DNA of 64,000 nt from an uncultured Methanobrevibacter sp. (GCF_946408925.1 NZ_CAMJUE010000002.1:1-64000); one strand, 5' to 3'; positions 1-10,507 are shown, counted from the stretch's first letter. The notes: generated by a model from the sequence alone, not told the origin. Translations and numbers: made by a program.

Positions 1-2
1 TA

Positions 3-758
3 ACAGTATTCATGAACTTAGCAGACGACCCTGCTATTGAAAGAATCTTAACTCCTAAAATGGCTTTAACTACTGCAGAATATTATGCATTCACTTTAGG
101 TATGCAAGTATTGGTTATCTTAACAGATATGACCAACTACTGTGAAGCATTAAGGGAAATTTCTGCAGCAAGAGAAGAAGTACCTGGAAGAAGAGGTTAT
201 CCTGGTTACATGTACACTGACCTTGCAGGTATTTATGAAAGAGCAGGACGTATTGATGGTAAAGAAGGTTCAATTACTCAAATGCCTATCTTAGTTATGC
301 CTCAAGACGATATTACTCACCCAATTCCTGATTTAACCGGTTATATTACTGAAGGACAAATCGTATTAAGTAGGGAAATCTCAAGGAAAGGTATCTATCC
401 TCCTGTAGACGTACTTCCTTCACTTTCTCGTTTGATGAGTGGTGGTATCGGAGGAGACAAAACTCGTGATGACCACAGTGGTGTATCTGACCAACTTTAT
501 TCTGCATATGCTGAAGGTCGTGAATTAAGAGACCTCGTTGCAGTTGTAGGGGAAGAAGCACTTACCGAAAGGGATCAAAAATTCTTAGAATTTGCTCAAG
601 CATTTGAAGATCAATTCATTACACAAAGTAAAGATGAAGACAGAACCATCTTTGAAACTTTAGACCTTGGTTGGAGTTTACTTAAAATCTTACCTAAATC
701 TGAACTCAAAAGGGTTAAAGAAGAATTTATTGAACAATACCTTCCAAAAGATGACTAA
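3..758 (+). CDS. atpB: A-type ATP synthase subunit B, C-terminal part (5' end outside window)
   Basis: Open frame runs in from the window edge; [30 protein letters not shown]...[13 protein letters not shown] is the typical A/V-ATPase B motif. Confidence 0.97.
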   Translation, partial: TVFMNLADDPAIERILTPKMALTTAEYYAFTLGMQVLVILTDMTNYCEALREISAAREEVPGRRGYPGYMYTDLAGIYERAGRIDGKEGSITQMPILVMPQDDITHPIPDLTGYITEGQIVLSREISRKGIYPPVDVLPSLSRLMSGGIGGDKTRDDHSGVSDQLYSAYAEGRELRDLVAVVGEEALTERDQKFLEFAQAFEDQFITQSKDEDRTIFETLDLGWSLLKILPKSELKRVKEEFIEQYLPKDD

Positions 759-785
759 TCTCATTACAGTAATGTAGGTGATTAA

Positions 786-1472
786 ATGGCACAAGATATT
801 ATAGATGGAATTAATCCAACTCGTATGGAATTATTATCTCTTAAAAATAGGACTAAACTAGCTGTTAAAGGGCATGGTTTACTTAAAGAAAAAAGAGATG
901 CTTTAATCAAAGAGTTTTTTGATATCTTGGATCGTGTCAAAGGTATTCGTGAAAATGCAGAAAAAAGTCTAAAAGAAGCAAATGATGCTTTAATTGAAGC
1001 TCAAATTGCCATGGGTGATTTGGCTGTTAAAAAAGCATCTTTGTCTGTTAAAGAATCAATTGATGTAGAAATTACATCTAGAAGTGTAATGGGTGTTGCA
1101 GTACCAGTAACCAATGTGAAAATGGAGGAAAGATCCATCATTGACAGAGGTTATGGATTCTCCGACACAACCATACAATTAGATGAAGCTGCAAAGAAAT
1201 TTGAGGAATCTCTCAAGTATTTAATTGAACTTGGTGAAGTAGAAAAAACAATTTTCTTACTTGCTGAAGAAATTGAAGCTACTAAACGTAGAGTAAATGC
1301 TTTAGAACACATTATGATTCCAAGATTCCAAAATACTGAAAAGTATATTGATATGAGACTCCAAGAAATGGAAAGGGAAAACTTTGTAAGATTGAAAATG
1401 ATTAGATCCACAATTGAGAAAAATGAAAAAGCAGCTGCTGAGGCTGAAGCTACCCAAAATGCAGAAGCTTAA
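786..1472 (+). CDS. atpD: A-type ATP synthase subunit D
   Basis: [33 protein letters not shown] is characteristic of subunit D; follows subunit B. Confidence 0.97.
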   Translation: MAQDIIDGINPTRMELLSLKNRTKLAVKGHGLLKEKRDALIKEFFDILDRVKGIRENAEKSLKEANDALIEAQIAMGDLAVKKASLSVKESIDVEITSRSVMGVAVPVTNVKMEERSIIDRGYGFSDTTIQLDEAAKKFEESLKYLIELGEVEKTIFLLAEEIEATKRRVNALEHIMIPRFQNTEKYIDMRLQEMERENFVRLKMIRSTIEKNEKAAAEAEATQNAEA

Positions 1473-1620
1473 ATTTTTCTTAATTTTCTTCATTTTCTTT
1501 TATTTTTTTATTATTTTTAAAATAGGTTTTATTTAATATATTATTTTCTTAAAAAAAGTAATTTCATGTAGTTACTGTAAAAAATTTTTTTTACTAGAAA
1601 TTCAAAAAAGTGTGTTTAAA

Positions 1621-1770
1621 ATGAAAAGAAATCCAATTGACCAATTTATGAAAGACCCGGATAATAAGGCGAAGCTATTTGTCTGGATGACTCGTGCAAT
1701 GATTATAACTACTTTTATGATAACAATTGGTGTTATATTATTTATTCTTTATCTAGTTGGTATCTTATAG
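1621..1770 (+). CDS. Small single-TM membrane protein (49 aa), not in ORF track
   Basis: ATG..TAG: MKRNPIDQFMKDPDNKAKLFVWMTRAMIITTFMITIGVILFILYLVGIL; soluble N-terminus plus TM helix; 3' end overlaps the convergent ATP-grasp gene. Confidence 0.65.
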   Translation: MKRNPIDQFMKDPDNKAKLFVWMTRAMIITTFMITIGVILFILYLVGIL

Positions 1771-2926
1771 ATAATTTATTGACAATTTCACTGGTTATTT
1801 CTACTTTTTTAAATAATTTTTTAAAATCAGTATCTTTATCAATTATTGTAAGTAATGGTTCGTCTTTTTCAGTGATTGAACCAATATGCGGCAAGTCATA
1901 GATATTATCTAAGTTAAGATCTGCATATTTCATTCTTGTTGGTGAGTAAATGATTTTTTTAAAACTGTAATATTTTGCTTTTGGCATTTCAAAATTTTCA
2001 CCAATGCATGTCCTGATATGTGCATCAAGCATGTTGATTCCAAATGATTTTTCAACACATTCAAATGTGCCTTGGATTCGGGGATTAATTTCAATTACAT
2101 ATAATCCGTTTTCATTTAGGATATAATCCACTCCATTCGATCCGGTTAAATTAAATTTTTCTACTAAATTTTGTGATGTAGTTTTCATTTCTTCAGTAAT
2201 ATGATTAATGTTTTTTATTTTGCTCATTATGGACTCTGAAGTTAACGGCAGAATATTTCCAACATATCTGAAATCATTTTTTTTCTCAAAATCATTCATT
2301 GTTAATAATCTTGAATTTGTTATAGTTTTTGTCCAGTTCCTTTTTGCCAGAACCGATGAACTTAAATTTATTCCACTAATATGTTCCTGCATAATGAACT
2401 CAATATTATTTAATTCAATATTGGTATCATTATTCAATAAGTTTACATTGTAACCTCCATTTCCTTGAAGTGGTTTTAGAATAAATTGTGTATCTGTGTA
2501 ATTTTCATTTATTTCAAAAGCTTCATCTATATCAGTTATATGAAATGTCATAGGGGTTAAAAATTCATCTTTAATTTTTTTATAAAACTCAAACTTATTC
2601 TCAACATTTGTAACATCAGTATTTCCTAAAATCTTCTTTTGATCTTTTTTTGAAAAATCAGATGGTGAAACGCCGGAAATGGGAATTATATAGTCAACTT
2701 CATCAATATAATCCTGTGACATATCTATAATTGTTTTGCTGTTGAATTCTTCTTCAAAAACACCACAACTTTCATCTTCACTTTCTTTTAAGATGATTTT
2801 TTGATTTTTTATTTGTGGAGTGTCTGAAGTTGAAAAATAACTCGCCGAATAAATATCGTAATCTAATTTTAATGCACTATTAAGCATACTTCTTGTATCA
2901 ATTCCAATAAGTAAAAGCTTTTCCAT
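1742..2926 (-). CDS. ATP-grasp superfamily protein
   Basis: ILKPLQGNGGYNV, GSNGVDYILNENGLYVIEINPRIQGTFEC: ATP-grasp fold motifs. Confidence 0.85.
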   Translation of the reverse strand: MEKLLLIGIDTRSMLNSALKLDYDIYSASYFSTSDTPQIKNQKIILKESEDESCGVFEEEFNSKTIIDMSQDYIDEVDYIIPISGVSPSDFSKKDQKKILGNTDVTNVENKFEFYKKIKDEFLTPMTFHITDIDEAFEINENYTDTQFILKPLQGNGGYNVNLLNNDTNIELNNIEFIMQEHISGINLSSSVLAKRNWTKTITNSRLLTMNDFEKKNDFRYVGNILPLTSESIMSKIKNINHITEEMKTTSQNLVEKFNLTGSNGVDYILNENGLYVIEINPRIQGTFECVEKSFGINMLDAHIRTCIGENFEMPKAKYYSFKKIIYSPTRMKYADLNLDNIYDLPHIGSITEKDEPLLTIIDKDTDFKKLFKKVEITSEIVNKLSIRYQLDKE

Positions 2927-2948
2927 AAAATATCAGTAAAAAAAGTTT

Positions 2949-3027
<79 letters not shown>

Positions 3028-3092
3028 ATACATGTTGTACTGTATACAACATTTAATATATATTTATTATGTAGTATTTAAATCTATCGGTA

Positions 3093-3482
3093 TTATAATA
3101 ATTTTTGATAAAATAAGCATTTTTCACTCCACTTGCATTCAAAACATATTTTCTCAACACTTTCTTTTGTGCTGAATATCTCATCAATTTTTTTGAATAA
3201 TTCCACGGATTTGTATTCTTTATTTGAGTCCAATTTTTTCAGGACTTCATTATCCATGCAAGTGATTTTCTTGTTTTGAAGAGATGTTTCACAAATGTCA
3301 TTTTTTAAATTAGGACAGTTTTTGCAAATGTCGTCCGGTTGATTTGTGAGTGAAATGATAGTTGTGTCACGTTTTCTAAGTGAATTGACTTTTGTCATAT
3401 TTTTGGTGAAATTTTCATCATAGCCATATCCTTGAAAACCTTTAAGACACAATAAATGATGTCCTCTTAAAATAAGTTTCAT
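3093..3482 (-). CDS. DUF1284 domain protein (Cys-rich)
   Basis: LRGHHLLCLKGFQGYGY...CKNCPNLKNDIC...CFECKWSEKCLFYQ. Confidence 0.85.
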   Translation of the reverse strand: MKLILRGHHLLCLKGFQGYGYDENFTKNMTKVNSLRKRDTTIISLTNQPDDICKNCPNLKNDICETSLQNKKITCMDNEVLKKLDSNKEYKSVELFKKIDEIFSTKESVEKICFECKWSEKCLFYQKLL

Positions 3483-3525
3483 TTAAATCAATAAAAATAA
3501 AAAAAGAAAAAGGTTTATGCCTTTT

Positions 3526-4134
3526 TTAATCTTTTGGTAAAAATACTTTTGATACGCTTGCAGCACCTAATATTTTTACTATATCACCTATAATGAATGG
3601 AATAAGTCCCATCATTAAAACATCCATGATTGTGAATGTCATTCCTTGTGATGAAAGGAATAATGCAAGACCTGCTAATCCCGGAATGTATATTAAACCG
3701 AAGTTTGCAATTCCGATAACAAGAGCCATTCTTGTAAAGTTACGTGCTTTAGCATATTTTTCAGTAATTGCTCCTATAAAGTATGATGCTATAATAAATC
3801 CGATTAAGAATCCTCCGGTTGATCCTAATAATACATCAAGTCCTCCAGTCATTCCTCCAAACCATGGAATAAATGCAACACCTAAAACAATATATAATAT
3901 TTGGCTTAAGCATCCATATTTTTTACCTAAAAATAATCCTGAACATAATACTGCGAATGTTTGTGCAGTAATTGGAACTGGAGTCCATGGAAGCGGAATA
4001 ATAATTTGTGCCATTATACCTGTAAAACATGCCATCATAAATGACAGTAGGATTTTGGTAGCAGTACTAGCGCTTTGAATTCTTTCAAACAGGTTTTTAC
4101 GAGTACTGTAATAACTATCAATATTTATATTCAT
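3526..4134 (-). CDS. bioY: Biotin transporter BioY
   Basis: IPLPWTPVPITAQTFAVLCSGLFLGKKYG...GSTGGFLIGFI. Confidence 0.95.
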   Translation of the reverse strand: MNINIDSYYSTRKNLFERIQSASTATKILLSFMMACFTGIMAQIIIPLPWTPVPITAQTFAVLCSGLFLGKKYGCLSQILYIVLGVAFIPWFGGMTGGLDVLLGSTGGFLIGFIIASYFIGAITEKYAKARNFTRMALVIGIANFGLIYIPGLAGLALFLSSQGMTFTIMDVLMMGLIPFIIGDIVKILGAASVSKVFLPKD

Positions 4135-4273
4135 ATTTTTTCCTCCAATTTTAAATCCTTATAAATATATGTTTATTATAATATTTATTATTTTTCTTTA
4201 AACTATTAGTTAAAGAATTATTGAATTATTCAGATTTTTTAAATTGTGGTGTTGAGGTTAAAAAAATAGTTTA

Positions 4274-4295
4274 ATGAGAATTGGTTAATTCTCAT
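4274..4295 (-). terminator. Hairpin at 3' end of dnaG
   Basis: 9-bp stem ATGAGAATT/AATTCTCAT with 4-nt loop; T-rich downstream on minus strand. Confidence 0.5.
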
Positions 4296-4306
4296 CATTT
4301 TTTAAT

Positions 4307-5545
4307 TTAATTTATAGTTATTAATTTCACATTTTGTGGTTTTTTAACTATATTCATTGATTTAAAAGCAACCAATTTCTTGATTCCTTTTTGGGATGCG
4401 ACATCAACTAATCTTTGGGATATCACTCCATCAAATATGACAGTATCTGCAGTGCCTTCAATATTTTTTATTTCCTCATAAATATTTTCCACTTCAACTT
4501 CTTTTGTCATATTCAATGCTTCATCTAAAATAGCTCCGCAGCCTGATCCTTCGAATTCTTTTAGCATATCTTTCATTAGGCTAACTTCATCATCTTCAAT
4601 TTCAGGTTCAGCCTCTTTTACAGGTTTTTCGTGGCGGTTGTATTTTTGATGTTTTTTATGATGTCTGTTATTTTCCTTTTTGTGATTTCCACTGTTAGAA
4701 TCATTTAATATGTTAGTTGTAGCTAAGAACTGTGCTGTTGGAACTTTATCTCTAAGAGCAACTAACACTTCCTCTTTTTCAAGATCCTCCACTTCTTTTC
4801 CTTTTGGAGCACGGGTAATATAGTCTACATCACCTATTTGCAAGAGTTCTTTTAATATGAGTTCTCCGCCTCTGTCTCCATCAACAAATGCAGTTGTTGT
4901 TCTTTTTTTACTTAACTCACCAATGGAACGAGGAACACTTACTCCTTCAACAGCCACGGTATTTTTAATACCATATTTGAGTAAGTTTAAAACATCACTG
5001 CGTCCTTCAACAACAATAATTGCATCGGATGTGTGTATGCTTGGGCCGGCAGGAAGACGGTCTTCACCATATTCTGAGATTTCATGAACTCTCATTGCTT
5101 CTCTTACTTCTTCAATCATTCTCATGCTGGTTGGACCAACGCTTTCAACCATGTTTTTGTAAATCTCTTTTGCACGGTTAACAACCTGTTCTCTTTTGAC
5201 TGCCCTTACATCTTCAACTTTTGTTGTGTGTATTTCCGCTTCGCAGGGACCAACTCTGTTGATAGTTTCAAGTGATGCAGCGAGAATGGCTGTTTCAACT
5301 CTATCCAAACTGGATGGAATCACAATTTCTCCTTTTGCTCTACCACTATTGGAGTGGATGTTAACTTGGATTCTACCGATTCTTCCAGTTCTTTGGAGTT
5401 CTCTTAAATCTAAATCATTACTAAGTAAACCTTCAGTTTGCCCAAAGACAGCACCAACAACATCTGGTTTTTCAACAATACCATTAGCTGTAATTTGGGC
5501 ATGTATTAAATATTTTGTTGTTGTTAATTCTTCACCTTTTCCCAT
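4307..5545 (-). CDS. dnaG: Archaeal DnaG-like primase (TOPRIM)
   Basis: IVVEGRSDVLNLLKYGIKNTVAVEGVSVP...TAFVDGDRGGELILKELLQI. Confidence 0.97.
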   Translation of the reverse strand: MGKGEELTTTKYLIHAQITANGIVEKPDVVGAVFGQTEGLLSNDLDLRELQRTGRIGRIQVNIHSNSGRAKGEIVIPSSLDRVETAILAASLETINRVGPCEAEIHTTKVEDVRAVKREQVVNRAKEIYKNMVESVGPTSMRMIEEVREAMRVHEISEYGEDRLPAGPSIHTSDAIIVVEGRSDVLNLLKYGIKNTVAVEGVSVPRSIGELSKKRTTTAFVDGDRGGELILKELLQIGDVDYITRAPKGKEVEDLEKEEVLVALRDKVPTAQFLATTNILNDSNSGNHKKENNRHHKKHQKYNRHEKPVKEAEPEIEDDEVSLMKDMLKEFEGSGCGAILDEALNMTKEVEVENIYEEIKNIEGTADTVIFDGVISQRLVDVASQKGIKKLVAFKSMNIVKKPQNVKLITIN

Positions 5546-5962
5546 ATTTAAGCCTCCTAAGCTTATTAATCGGGATAATTTATGTAATTGCTAAAAATTG
5601 AAATTATTTTTAGGTGAAACTTGCATAAATTATACGATAATTTGGCCTTATGACCTTTTATACACTAAAAAGAGTTAATACATTTTTGAGTTTTACTATT
5701 AAGGTTTAGTATTTTCCACTATAACTGTGTTTTATGAATGTAATAATTTATTTAAACTTTAATTGTCCTTAATAATAATTTTCTCCTATTTTTAATAATT
5801 TAATAATGTTATAATAATGAATAAATGTAATAAACTCTATGAGCATATAATAATAAAGTATTTTTTCAATACTACAAATAATATTATGATAAAACTAATA
5901 TATAAAATCTATGAAATATATTTTAATCACGTTGAATATAGTATTATGTGAGTGGTGAAGTT

Positions 5963-6700
5963 ATGTCAATTAGTCCAAATGATGTTTTGAGAAAAAATAA
6001 AAATTTAAACAAACGTGTCGACATTGATAAAATTGTTTTAGATGATGTTTCAATCGAAGATTTAAAGTTCAACGGCAAGAATTATGATAAACATATAAAT
6101 TTAATATCTCTTCTTGAAAATGTATCTGCCTGTCAGGTTTCTGACGCTTACAATTCTATTTCAAGGAGATCAGGTGTGATTCAGTCAATTAAATCAATTA
6201 ACAATCAAAAGGTTTTCGGTTCCATTTTCACTGCCGAAACCACAAGTGATGATTGGGGAACATCCGCATTGGCGATTGACAATGCCAGTGAAGGAGATAT
6301 TTTGTTTTTCAAGGTTGACTGTGAAGATAAAGCTATTTGGGGTGAACTTGCTTCAACTTGTGCCAGGGACAACGGAATTAAAGCAACTGTTATTTATGGA
6401 TCTGCAAGAGATTTGGATGCGTTGCTATATATGGATTATCCAATGTTTGCTTCTAATTTCTGCCCTAATGCAGGTTCTGCTTTAGGTTTGGGCACTTTAA
6501 ATGAAAGCATTGAAGTTGAAGGAGTTAAAATTAATCCTGGAGACTTTTTCATAGGTGATGAAAGTGGAGTCGTCATTATTCCTCGGAAATTGTTTACTCA
6601 AACAATGATTGCATCCCTTGCCGTTAAAGTCAAGGAGTCAAAAATCATCGAAGATATTGATGATGGTAAAACATTGGCGGAGATAGTTGGACTCAAATAG
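5963..6700 (+). CDS. RraA family protein (HMG aldolase / RNase E inhibitor-like fold)
   Basis: NVSACQVSDAYN, GELASTCARDNGIKATVIYGSARDLDAL, NPGDFFIGDESGVVIIP; ATG at 5963 preferred over upstream GTG at 5948 because of SD GGTGAAG. Confidence 0.85.
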   Translation: MSISPNDVLRKNKNLNKRVDIDKIVLDDVSIEDLKFNGKNYDKHINLISLLENVSACQVSDAYNSISRRSGVIQSIKSINNQKVFGSIFTAETTSDDWGTSALAIDNASEGDILFFKVDCEDKAIWGELASTCARDNGIKATVIYGSARDLDALLYMDYPMFASNFCPNAGSALGLGTLNESIEVEGVKINPGDFFIGDESGVVIIPRKLFTQTMIASLAVKVKESKIIEDIDDGKTLAEIVGLK

Positions 6701-6810
6701 AAAAACATTTAAATAGATATCAATATTTATATATAAATATATCGATACCTTTATATATTACTTTTTTCTAATTATATAAGTGATACAGATTTGATTTTAA
6801 GTTTGATTTT

Positions 6811-7098
6811 ATGAAATTTTTAGGAAATAGTTTGCATATAGCAAATTCTGGAAAATTAATAGCAAGGTCCACTAAAACACCTTCACCTGGCGGAACTGTC
6901 TATGATAGCAATAAAAATAAGATAGGTAAAGTCAGTTATGTTTTTGGACCTACTAAAAAACCCTATATTTCTATTCGTTTGTTTAAATCAGCAAATCGAG
7001 AGAAAATAGAAAAAAATTGTGGTGAAAAACTATTTGTATCAAAACCAAAATCCAAAAAACCTAGAAAAAGGAGGATGAAACCACGACACAAAAAGTAA
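6811..7098 (+). CDS. gar1: H/ACA RNP protein Gar1
   Basis: [58 protein letters not shown]...basic C-terminal tail. Confidence 0.85.
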   Translation: MKFLGNSLHIANSGKLIARSTKTPSPGGTVYDSNKNKIGKVSYVFGPTKKPYISIRLFKSANREKIEKNCGEKLFVSKPKSKKPRKRRMKPRHKK

Positions 7099-8075
7099 AA
7101 GAGGCTCCTAGAGGACGCACAAGAAGACCTGTTGAAGGCAGAAGACAAAATGATGTTTATGATGATTCAAAACAGACAGTTTGTCCTGAATGTGGTTCAA
7201 CAGAATTAATTGGTGACTACGAAAGAGCAGAAGTTGTATGTTCCCGTTGCGGATTGGTCATTGATGAAAATCTTGTGGATATGGGTCCTGAATGGAGAGC
7301 ATTTGACCACGAACAAAGAGACAAACGTACAAGAGTTGGAGCTCCAATTACTTACACTATTCACGATAAAGGTTTAAGTACAATGATTGACTGGAGAAAC
7401 AAGGATATCTACGGTCGTGACATTCCTGCAAGAAACAGGGCTCAATGGTATAGGTTAAGGAAATGGCAAAGAAAAATTAGAATTTCCGGAGCTACTGAAA
7501 GGAATTTGGCATTTGCATTAAGTGAACTTGATCGTGATTCTTCAAGGCTAGGACTTCCTAGAAGTGTAAGGGAAGCTGCAAGTGTGGTCTACAGAAGTGC
7601 AGTAGATAACAAGTTAATCAGAGGAAGAAGTATTGAAGGAGTGGTAGCTGCTTCATTATATGCTGCATGTAGACGTTGTAATGTGCCACGTACTTTAGAT
7701 GAAATCGCTGAAGTTTCTCGTGTAACCAAAAAAGAAGTGGGAAGAACATACAGGTTCCTAACTCGTGAATTAAATATTAAATTACCTCCAACTTCTCCGG
7801 TTGATTATGTTCCTAGATTTGCATCAGAATTAGGGCTTTCTGGTGAAGCACAATCTAAAGCTATTGAAATAATTGAAAAAGCAATGGAAAAAGGTTTGAC
7901 TTCTGGAAGAGGACCTACTGGTGTTGCCGCTGCCGCATTATATATTGCATCAGTTTTGCTTGGTGAAAGGAAAACTCAAAGGGATGTAGCGGACATAGCA
8001 GGGGTTACTGAAGTTACCATACGTAACAGGTACAAAGAATTGACTGAACAGTTGGAAATGGGTGTGACTTTATAG
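7083..8075 (+). CDS. tfb: Transcription initiation factor IIB (TFB); start codon uncertain
   Basis: Zn ribbon [24 protein letters not shown] plus two cyclin repeats. The track ORF starts at an internal TTG (7254). Open frame extends back to 7065 with no ATG/GTG/TTG; 7083 (ACG, 8 nt after AGGAGG) is only a nominal start. Confidence 0.9.
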   Translation, partial: TTQKVKEAPRGRTRRPVEGRRQNDVYDDSKQTVCPECGSTELIGDYERAEVVCSRCGLVIDENLVDMGPEWRAFDHEQRDKRTRVGAPITYTIHDKGLSTMIDWRNKDIYGRDIPARNRAQWYRLRKWQRKIRISGATERNLAFALSELDRDSSRLGLPRSVREAASVVYRSAVDNKLIRGRSIEGVVAASLYAACRRCNVPRTLDEIAEVSRVTKKEVGRTYRFLTRELNIKLPPTSPVDYVPRFASELGLSGEAQSKAIEIIEKAMEKGLTSGRGPTGVAAAALYIASVLLGERKTQRDVADIAGVTEVTIRNRYKELTEQLEMGVTL

Positions 8076-8136
8076 GCACTCTGATTAATGAAGTATATCT
8101 TTGTTAATCTCTTTTTTTATTTTTTGGAGTTATCAT

Positions 8137-8610
8137 ATGAATAAAAAATTATCAATCGTTCTTGCGGTTGCTATACTCTTTATTATTGTAGGCGGATATT
8201 TAATCTTTACAAATCAGCCACATGGTGACGTTAGCGGAGATTCATTAAAGATTCCTTTAAAAACCCATGATTTTAAACTTTTTGAGATTGGCATTCCAGA
8301 AGGGTCAAATTTTTCAGTTAAAAATGAAGCTAGTGGAATGAAATATTATCAGAATAACGGAAAATATTCAAGTGATCTTTCAGGGATTATAATCAGCAAA
8401 AATCTCACGGATTCCCTAATTGGAGAGGGTTCCCGGCCTATTTCTAATTCATCTTTAGAAAATATTTATGTATCTGAGTTTAAAAATGAAACCGTATATA
8501 GGTATGTCTCTAATCAGGGAGATGCGGATATTATATTGATAGGTAATGATTTAAATCTATTAAAAGAAGTTTCAGATACTATAAAAATTAAAGATTTAAA
8601 TAATCTTTAA
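8137..8610 (+). CDS. Membrane-anchored/secreted hypothetical protein
   Basis: ATG at 8137: MNKKLSIVLAVAILFIIVGGYLIFTNQ signal anchor. Confidence 0.6.
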   Translation: MNKKLSIVLAVAILFIIVGGYLIFTNQPHGDVSGDSLKIPLKTHDFKLFEIGIPEGSNFSVKNEASGMKYYQNNGKYSSDLSGIIISKNLTDSLIGEGSRPISNSSLENIYVSEFKNETVYRYVSNQGDADIILIGNDLNLLKEVSDTIKIKDLNNL

Positions 8611-8614
8611 TTAC

Positions 8615-10507
8615 TTATAGGGAATATTTTTCAATTCTGTAAATCAATTCTTTGATGATTCCATCATTATTTGTTTTTTTAACGGTTTCAAGTTTCTTTT
8701 TATATTTTGGAAGATTGTTTAAAAAGGTTTTAACTTTTTCTGTAGTTATATTTTCATGATATTCGCCATATCCCAACCGGTACACATAGTATCCGTTAAG
8801 GGTTTGCTCGAAGTTTCCAATGGCCGGGACCGAATATATAGGTTTTTTAAGATAAATTGATTCTGAAATAAATGTGAATCCTCCATTACATATCACCGCT
8901 TTTGCAGAAGCCAAATCATCATAAAATTCATTTTCATTAAATTTTTTATATGTTAAATTGTCGTCTACAGCACTCTTGTTAAATCCGTATACAATAAATT
9001 TCTCGCCAGATATGTTTTTCAGTTTTTGAACAAGATTGACACTTTCCTTACTGGTCTGATATACTATTATATGATCTCCTTCTTTAGGCTCCAATTTAAG
9101 AATGTCTTCACGTATTACCGGAGGGTAAATCACGGCATTTTTCCTGGATTTGATTCTTGGATAAAAGAAACTGGTTAAAATATGTATTTTTGGTTTGACG
9201 ACATAAAGTTTTATAACACCTTTTGCCTTAAGCATTTCAGCCCGCTTTTTAATAGGATAGTGAATACTTGTTTGAGTAATCATATGGATGTTGTCAAGAC
9301 TGATTAACGGTATATTCAAAATCTTTGAAACGGTTGTTGAAAATATCTCAAAATCAGTTACAATAATATTCGGGCGTAACTCTCTTGCCTTTTTATATAA
9401 AGTTTCATATCCCACTTTTATATTTGTAGGATTTCTCTTTAGTGCCTGAGATAATGTTTTGAGATTATTTACCTTATTGTTGATGTAAATGGTATTGAAT
9501 CCTCCAATTTTATAAACGTTGTCAAATTTTGAATTTAAATATTCATAAGCCCTATCACTTGAGAAAATATGAATGTCATATTTTTCCTTTATCCTGTCTA
9601 TTATGACTGCACTTCTGATTGCATGACCCATTCCTTCACCGCAAACACAGTAAAAAACAACTTTTTTGGGCCTGTTCTTTCTTATTTTAAAGTGACTTCT
9701 TGCGGCATTGATTTTCTGGACTGAATTATCGTAAGTGCCTTTAAGATCATTAACTCTTTCGGTGGCATTGTTTAATTTCTCAAGTCTTGTTGTTGTGATG
9801 CGTTCGTGTCCATGGTCAAAATTGTAATTTAGTTCGGAAGCATCGGTTCTTTTTCCTAAAAAGTCATTAATTGTACTTTTTCCATATTGTTTTATTAATG
9901 TTTCTATGCCTTCTTCTTCAAGTCGTCTGGTTGAAACACCAATTTTAGCATGTCTCAATACTTTAAATCGTCCTTTTTTGGCCAATCTTTCAATATAATC
10001 TGTATCTTCTCCAAATGTTAAATTTTCATCAAAGCCATTGCAAGCGTCATGCAGTTCTTTTTTTGCAATTATTCCATAACACCCTGCACCATGAGGTTTG
10101 ATTTTTTCAACACTTATCATAAAGTAATTTGCCAAATCGTGGAATATTTTGTCTTCAACTTTTTCTGACATGGGAACCATTTGTGTAATTGCTATTCCAA
10201 GCCTTTCCATTTTAAATTCATATATTACATTTCTTAAATAATCGTCAGTAAGTTCCAAATCGGAATCCAGGAATAATAAGTATTCTCCTTTGGCTACTTT
10301 AGCACCGTTGTTTCTGCCTACTGCTGGAAGCCCTCCATCAACTACTACACATCCGTATGACTCTGCAATTTCTCGTGTTTTATCAGTTGAATTTGCATCA
10401 GCCACTATAATTTCATAATCCTCAAAATTTTGTTTTTTAATGCTTTTTAATAATACTGGAAGGTATTCTTCTTCATTGTAGGTAGGTATGATAATGCTAA
10501 AAATCAT
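8615..10507 (-). CDS. Bifunctional glycosyltransferase: GT2 domain fused to MJ1255/MurG-like (GT-B) domain
   Basis: N-term IIPTYNEEEYLPVLLKSI...LFLDSDLELT (GT2); C-term VFYCVCGEGMGHAIRSAVI...AKAVICNGGFTFISESIYLKKPIYSVP (GT-B). Confidence 0.9.
   Translation of the reverse strand: MIFSIIIPTYNEEEYLPVLLKSIKKQNFEDYEIIVADANSTDKTREIAESYGCVVVDGGLPAVGRNNGAKVAKGEYLLFLDSDLELTDDYLRNVIYEFKMERLGIAITQMVPMSEKVEDKIFHDLANYFMISVEKIKPHGAGCYGIIAKKELHDACNGFDENLTFGEDTDYIERLAKKGRFKVLRHAKIGVSTRRLEEEGIETLIKQYGKSTINDFLGKRTDASELNYNFDHGHERITTTRLEKLNNATERVNDLKGTYDNSVQKINAARSHFKIRKNRPKKVVFYCVCGEGMGHAIRSAVIIDRIKEKYDIHIFSSDRAYEYLNSKFDNVYKIGGFNTIYINNKVNNLKTLSQALKRNPTNIKVGYETLYKKARELRPNIIVTDFEIFSTTVSKILNIPLISLDNIHMITQTSIHYPIKKRAEMLKAKGVIKLYVVKPKIHILTSFFYPRIKSRKNAVIYPPVIREDILKLEPKEGDHIIVYQTSKESVNLVQKLKNISGEKFIVYGFNKSAVDDNLTYKKFNENEFYDDLASAKAVICNGGFTFISESIYLKKPIYSVPAIGNFEQTLNGYYVYRLGYGEYHENITTEKVKTFLNNLPKYKKKLETVKKTNNDGIIKELIYRIEKYSL

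Noticed and set aside
3593-4078. 161-aa plus-strand ORF
   Set aside because: Antisense to bioY, which has clear family motifs; the ORF is a codon-bias shadow.
5196-5594. 132-aa plus-strand ORF and its neighbours at 4857 and 5084
   Set aside because: Antisense to dnaG, low-complexity composition, no recognisable domain.
7089-7098. dnaX-like A AAA AAG -1 slippery site at the gar1 end
   Set aside because: The actual heptamer is C AAA AAG, so P-site re-pairing is imperfect. Kept only as one option for the TFB start.
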